From positions 1-7,446 of the forward strand of contig CAMWKN010000067.1 of NCBI GenBank assembly GCA_947174825.1: a stretch of DNA of 7,446 nucleotides. Direction: 5' to 3'. Position numbers and translations under genes: made by a program. Shown here piece after piece: positions 5,643 to 7,446 of the stretch (position 1 is its first letter; each line of letters begins with the position of its first letter). Below the pieces are notes generated by a model. It searched no databases. It was not told the origin of the DNA and saw only the letters and a list, made by a program, of their open reading frames with translations. The stretch is from an uncultured Clostridium sp. (GTDB lineage: Bacteria > Bacillota_A > Clostridia > Lachnospirales > Lachnospiraceae).

Positions 5643-6275
5643 CTACAAGATCTCAGCAGTCAACTGTCTGATCTTATCACACTGAAATCTTCCCTGTAAC
5701 AACAAGGTCCAGCTAAAGTAAGTCTCACCTTCCTGCTGTCTTTCCTTCTTGTCCTGCTCTTCAAAGGGATCTTTTCCTTTGATCTGTTGTTTCTTCTTTT
5801 TGCAGGTGTCTTCTGTCCTCTCAGGTAATCTGGCGTAAGCACTGCTCTCCTGCAACGTCTTTATTTCATGATCTGCCATAGCTTCCATATACTCAGTGGC
5901 AGGATCGCCAGCCTCCCTCATGGCCTTAATCACTTCCATCTGGCCAAATATTGCCTGCTGCACTTCCTCTTTGGACTTACATGATTTCAGGCGATTTCGA
6001 AGTGCCTGTCTCGCCATCTCCACTCTCATGGCAATCTTATACAGATCTGGATTGTGCATCCGTAAATAAGATAACTCCTGAGAAGTCAATCTCTTACCAC
6101 TTTTCAGTTTTGCCCTAATCTTCCGCTCATACGCCTTACGCTTTTCTTCATTCATATCCTCAGCAGGATCCAGCAAACTGGTACGGAACTTTTCCCAAGC
6201 CTTATCTGTTTTCCTAAGATTCTGTTCCCATTCGGAATCTTTCACTATCGCAAAAGCATTTTGTATCGCACTCAT
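5643..6275 (-). CDS. Hypothetical lysine-rich helical protein
   Basis: 210 residues from the chosen start; I do not recognise a named domain. It is strongly charged and predicted mainly helical, without signal peptide or membrane segment. Landmarks: SEWEQNLRKTDKAWEKFR near the N-terminus, KLKSGKRLT...YLRMHNPDLYKIA (56-82), LKSCKSKEEVQQAI (96-109), a K/E/Q-rich hydrophilic tail (152-184) and a more hydrophobic end (185-210). The SGKxLT / YLR...P.LY / LKxCKSKEEV pattern resembles uncharacterised proteins I associate with Lachnospiraceae genomes, from memory and not checked. The ATG at 6275 has GGAGG (6 bases away); an in-frame ATG at 6293 follows the weaker AGGAAGG at 5 bases and would add MNWRRT, so the start is not fully settled. 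It is flanked by the IS200-like remnant upstream and GH94 downstream. No function is proposed. Confidence 0.75.
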   Translation of the reverse strand: MSAIQNAFAIVKDSEWEQNLRKTDKAWEKFRTSLLDPAEDMNEEKRKAYERKIRAKLKSGKRLTSQELSYLRMHNPDLYKIAMRVEMARQALRNRLKSCKSKEEVQQAIFGQMEVIKAMREAGDPATEYMEAMADHEIKTLQESSAYARLPERTEDTCKKKKQQIKGKDPFEEQDKKERQQEGETYFSWTLLLQGRFQCDKIRQLTAEIL

Positions 6276-6355
6276 AGTTCTCCTCCAATTCATAACATCC
6301 TTCCTATGTTATATATCGGTTTATTCTAGAGAATCCTTACCATTGCAGATTACTT

Positions 6356-6400
6356 TTACCTTCGAATTTTAGTGTGTGATAAACTGTTATTGTTGTTCAT
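6356..6400 (-). pseudogene. tnpA: Remnant of IS200/IS605-family tnpA transposase (first ~11 codons)
   Basis: The minus-strand reading frame MNNNNSLSHTKIRR ends in TAA. MNNNNSLSHTK matches the N-terminus I recall for IS200-type TnpA (Y1 HUH transposases), where SLxHTK is followed by W-x-C-K-YHIVF; here the match stops at the Lys and a short unrelated tail follows. The HUH motif and the catalytic Tyr are all missing. AAAGGAG (6410-6416) lies 9 bases before the ATG, inside an 18-bp inverted repeat, as in IS200 leaders that hide the ribosome site. The evidence is short, so the call rests on the peptide plus the leader layout. Confidence 0.6.
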
Positions 6401-6403
6401 ATG

Positions 6404-6467
6404 GATAAGCTCCTTTGCTATTTAATGCGGTTGGAGAACCATCATTATTATAGCAAAGGAGCTTATC
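6404..6467 (-). promoter_or_regulatory. 18-bp hairpin sequestering the tnpA ribosome binding site
   Basis: Arms 6404-6421 and 6450-6467 (GATAAGCTCCTTTGCTAT and its complement) pair perfectly around 28 bases. In minus-strand RNA the 3' arm contains AAAGGAG and the 5' arm contains CTCCTTT, so the ribosome site is buried. Translation repression by such a stem is known for IS200 tnpA. A small inner stem (GGTT/AACC, 6429-6440) sits in the loop. Confidence 0.7.
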
Positions 6468-6490
6468 AGACTTAACGTTTAAGCTATCCC

Positions 6491-6522
6491 AACCACTCGC
6501 ATAGCAAGTGGTTTATTTTTTT
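6491..6522 (+). terminator. Hairpin with T-run; probable insertion-sequence end palindrome
   Basis: AACCACT (6491-6497) pairs with AGTGGTT (6507-6513), with two further inner GC pairs, followed by TATTTTTTT on the plus strand. In form it is an intrinsic terminator for plus-strand transcription, but no plus-strand gene lies upstream. It is better read as the subterminal palindrome of the IS200-like element, which can also stop transcription. Confidence 0.5.
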
Positions 6523-6583
6523 GCTTCGCTACATTTCTCTGTTGAGAAACTCCGCTTGCAAAATAGGGCAAGTGCCTAACAAC

Positions 6584-6617
6584 AAAAAAGCATCAATCCA
6601 CAAAGAATTGATGCTTT
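6584..6617 (-). terminator. Intrinsic terminator of the surface-protein gene
   Basis: A perfect 11-bp stem (6587-6597 with 6607-6617) and a 9-base loop, followed on the minus strand by a run of six T. It lies about 24 bases after the stop codon of the gene ending at 6641. Confidence 0.9.
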
Positions 6618-6640
6618 CACTAATCACGATGTTTATTCAA

Positions 6641-7446
6641 TTATACATATGTAGTACCAAAATCATAACTTTCTGTCACTGTCTTATTATTTGAAACAGT
6701 CACATTTCCAATATGATATTTTTGGTATCCTACTATTTTCCCTAAATATTCCGCATTTGTTTCATTTACATAACCAGAAACAGATGACGCAATTTGACTT
6801 ACATATGCTTCCTTATTACTAAATGCAGTACCACTTGTTGTCTTTGATGAATACATAAATATCAAATAATCGCCTGTTGGAATATTATTGAAAGTATAAT
6901 TTCCCGAACCATCTACTTTCGTGGTGTATATTCCATAACTTTCATACTGTTTCATTGTGCTTTCCGTACTCCATATTACATATGAGTTCATAATAGGCAT
7001 ATTTTTAGCAGAACCTGATTTAGAAATCAAAAATACCATCGTTCCAGTGTCCGGCTTATTTCCCTGATATTTATTATAATAATATGTCACATTCCCTGTC
7101 ACACTGCCATATGTTTGATTTACCTGCACTATACAGGTGGCCTTAACAGAATCTACTTCTGCAACTATCGTAGTTGTTCCAGCTGACACACCAGTTACTA
7201 ATCCACCCGAAACGGTAGCAATATTCGCATCTAAAGAACTCCATTTGACACTATTCTGTTTCGATGCTGGTGTAACTATCACACTTATTGCCTTTGTTTC
7301 TCCCATATCCACAACCGCAGAAGTCGGATTTAAAACAATAGAAACAGAACTATTGTTATTATTTGTTGAAGCAGAATTCTGATTGCCATTCGTTGAAGAA
7401 GAATTCTGATTGCCATTTGTTGAAGCAGAGTTGCTCTTCTTCACTG
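6641..7446 (-). CDS. BIG2-domain surface protein, C-terminal part (5' end outside window)
   Basis: 267 or more residues, open at the right edge. The only start-like codon near the edge (GTG at 7444) has no visible ribosome site, so the true start is probably outside. From the visible end: a Ser/Asn/Thr linker of 9-residue repeats (NSxSTNGNQ, residues 4-33), a bacterial Ig-like BIG2 domain (about 34-108) with LNPTSAVVDMGE, VKWSSLDANIATVS and GLVTGVSAGTTTIVAE, then a carboxypeptidase-regulatory-like beta domain (about 113-267) with YTTKVDGSGNYTFNNIPTGDYLIFMY. These are extracellular modules, so the protein is likely secreted or anchored through its unseen N-terminus. No LPXTG motif or C-terminal membrane anchor is present. 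Ligand and role unknown. Confidence 0.85.
   Translation of the reverse strand, partial: VKKSNSASTNGNQNSSSTNGNQNSASTNNNNSSVSIVLNPTSAVVDMGETKAISVIVTPASKQNSVKWSSLDANIATVSGGLVTGVSAGTTTIVAEVDSVKATCIVQVNQTYGSVTGNVTYYYNKYQGNKPDTGTMVFLISKSGSAKNMPIMNSYVIWSTESTMKQYESYGIYTTKVDGSGNYTFNNIPTGDYLIFMYSSKTTSGTAFSNKEAYVSQIASSVSGYVNETNAEYLGKIVGYQKYHIGNVTVSNNKTVTESYDFGTTYV
7366..7446 (-). repeat. 27-bp tandem repeat encoding the Ser/Asn/Thr linker
   Basis: Units begin with TTGAAG (plus strand) at 7366, 7393 and 7420. The first two are nearly identical, each with an AGAATTCTGATTGCCAT core; the third diverges and runs to the window edge. Each unit encodes nine residues, so copy-number change keeps the frame and alters linker length. 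More units may lie beyond the edge. Confidence 0.8.

Larger units (their letters stand above)
6356..6522 (-). mobile_element. Truncated 5' end of an IS200/IS605-like insertion sequence
   Basis: A hairpin (6491-6513), an 18-bp ribosome-site-sequestering inverted repeat (6404-6467) and the first tnpA codons (6356-6400) follow one another in the order seen at the transposase end of IS200-type elements. About 95% of the transposase and the other element end are missing, so this is a deletion remnant or a non-autonomous derivative. The outer boundary is not resolved. Confidence 0.5.
6294..6640. other. 347-base gap holding insertion-sequence debris and hairpins
   Basis: From the right: the terminator of the surface-protein gene (6584-6617), two small stems (CTTGC/GCAAG 6555-6572; TTTCTC/GAGAAA 6534-6549), a hairpin with a T-run (6491-6522), an 18-bp inverted repeat (6404-6467), a tnpA start fragment (6356-6400), then about 60 bases of AT-rich DNA before the lysine-rich gene. 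I found no confident promoter for that gene; TAGAAT (6325-6330, minus strand) is a -10-like match without a good -35. Confidence 0.6.

Noticed and set aside
7442..7444. GTG as the true start of the surface-protein gene
   Set aside because: Only two bases remain upstream in the window, no ribosome site can be seen, and the protein would begin inside a repeat linker without a signal peptide.

Overview
The window looks like chromosomal DNA of a low-GC, Gram-positive anaerobe of the Clostridia, most likely a Lachnospiraceae gut bacterium. The grounds are AGGAGG-type ribosome binding sites, AT-rich intergenic DNA, a Clostridia-style protein set (two-component system beside a LolD/MacB-type ABC transporter, GH94 phosphorylase, BIG2 surface protein), and a lysine-rich hypothetical protein of a type I associate with this family. 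No rRNA, tRNA or CRISPR array is visible.

Layout. (1) Positions 1-1865, minus strand: a response regulator, a histidine kinase overlapping it by ATGA, then, after a 128-base gap with a possible regulator-controlled promoter, the first 55 codons of an ABC transporter ATPase that runs off the left edge. This is a sensor/regulator/transporter module. (2) Positions 1866-2132: a divergent promoter region. A 19-bp sequence carrying an extended -10 is duplicated around a palindromic insert on the kinase-operon side. A strong sigma-A-type promoter and a long leader with an inverted repeat face the other way. (3) Positions 2133-2736, plus strand: a Uma2-family (DUF820) nuclease-fold gene ending at a 13-bp bidirectional terminator. 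(4) Positions 2846-5452, minus strand: a complete GH94 beta-glycan disaccharide/oligosaccharide phosphorylase with its own consensus promoter. Its leader contains an 87-base cloverleaf-like element flanked by 8-bp direct repeats. (5) Positions 5643-6275, minus strand: an unrecognised lysine-rich protein. (6) Positions 6294-6640: a decayed 5' end of an IS200/IS605-type insertion sequence, with only about the first 11 tnpA codons left but its ribosome-site-sequestering leader hairpin intact. (7) Positions 6641-7446, minus strand: the C-terminal part of a surface protein (27-bp repeat linker, BIG2 domain, carboxypeptidase-regulatory-like domain), ending at a strong terminator.

The genes do not form one pathway. 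The kinase, regulator and transporter should act together in envelope or antimicrobial sensing. The GH94 enzyme stands alone as a cytoplasmic sugar phosphorylase. The most unusual content is intergenic: structured, apparently mobile small elements in the leaders of three transcription units.
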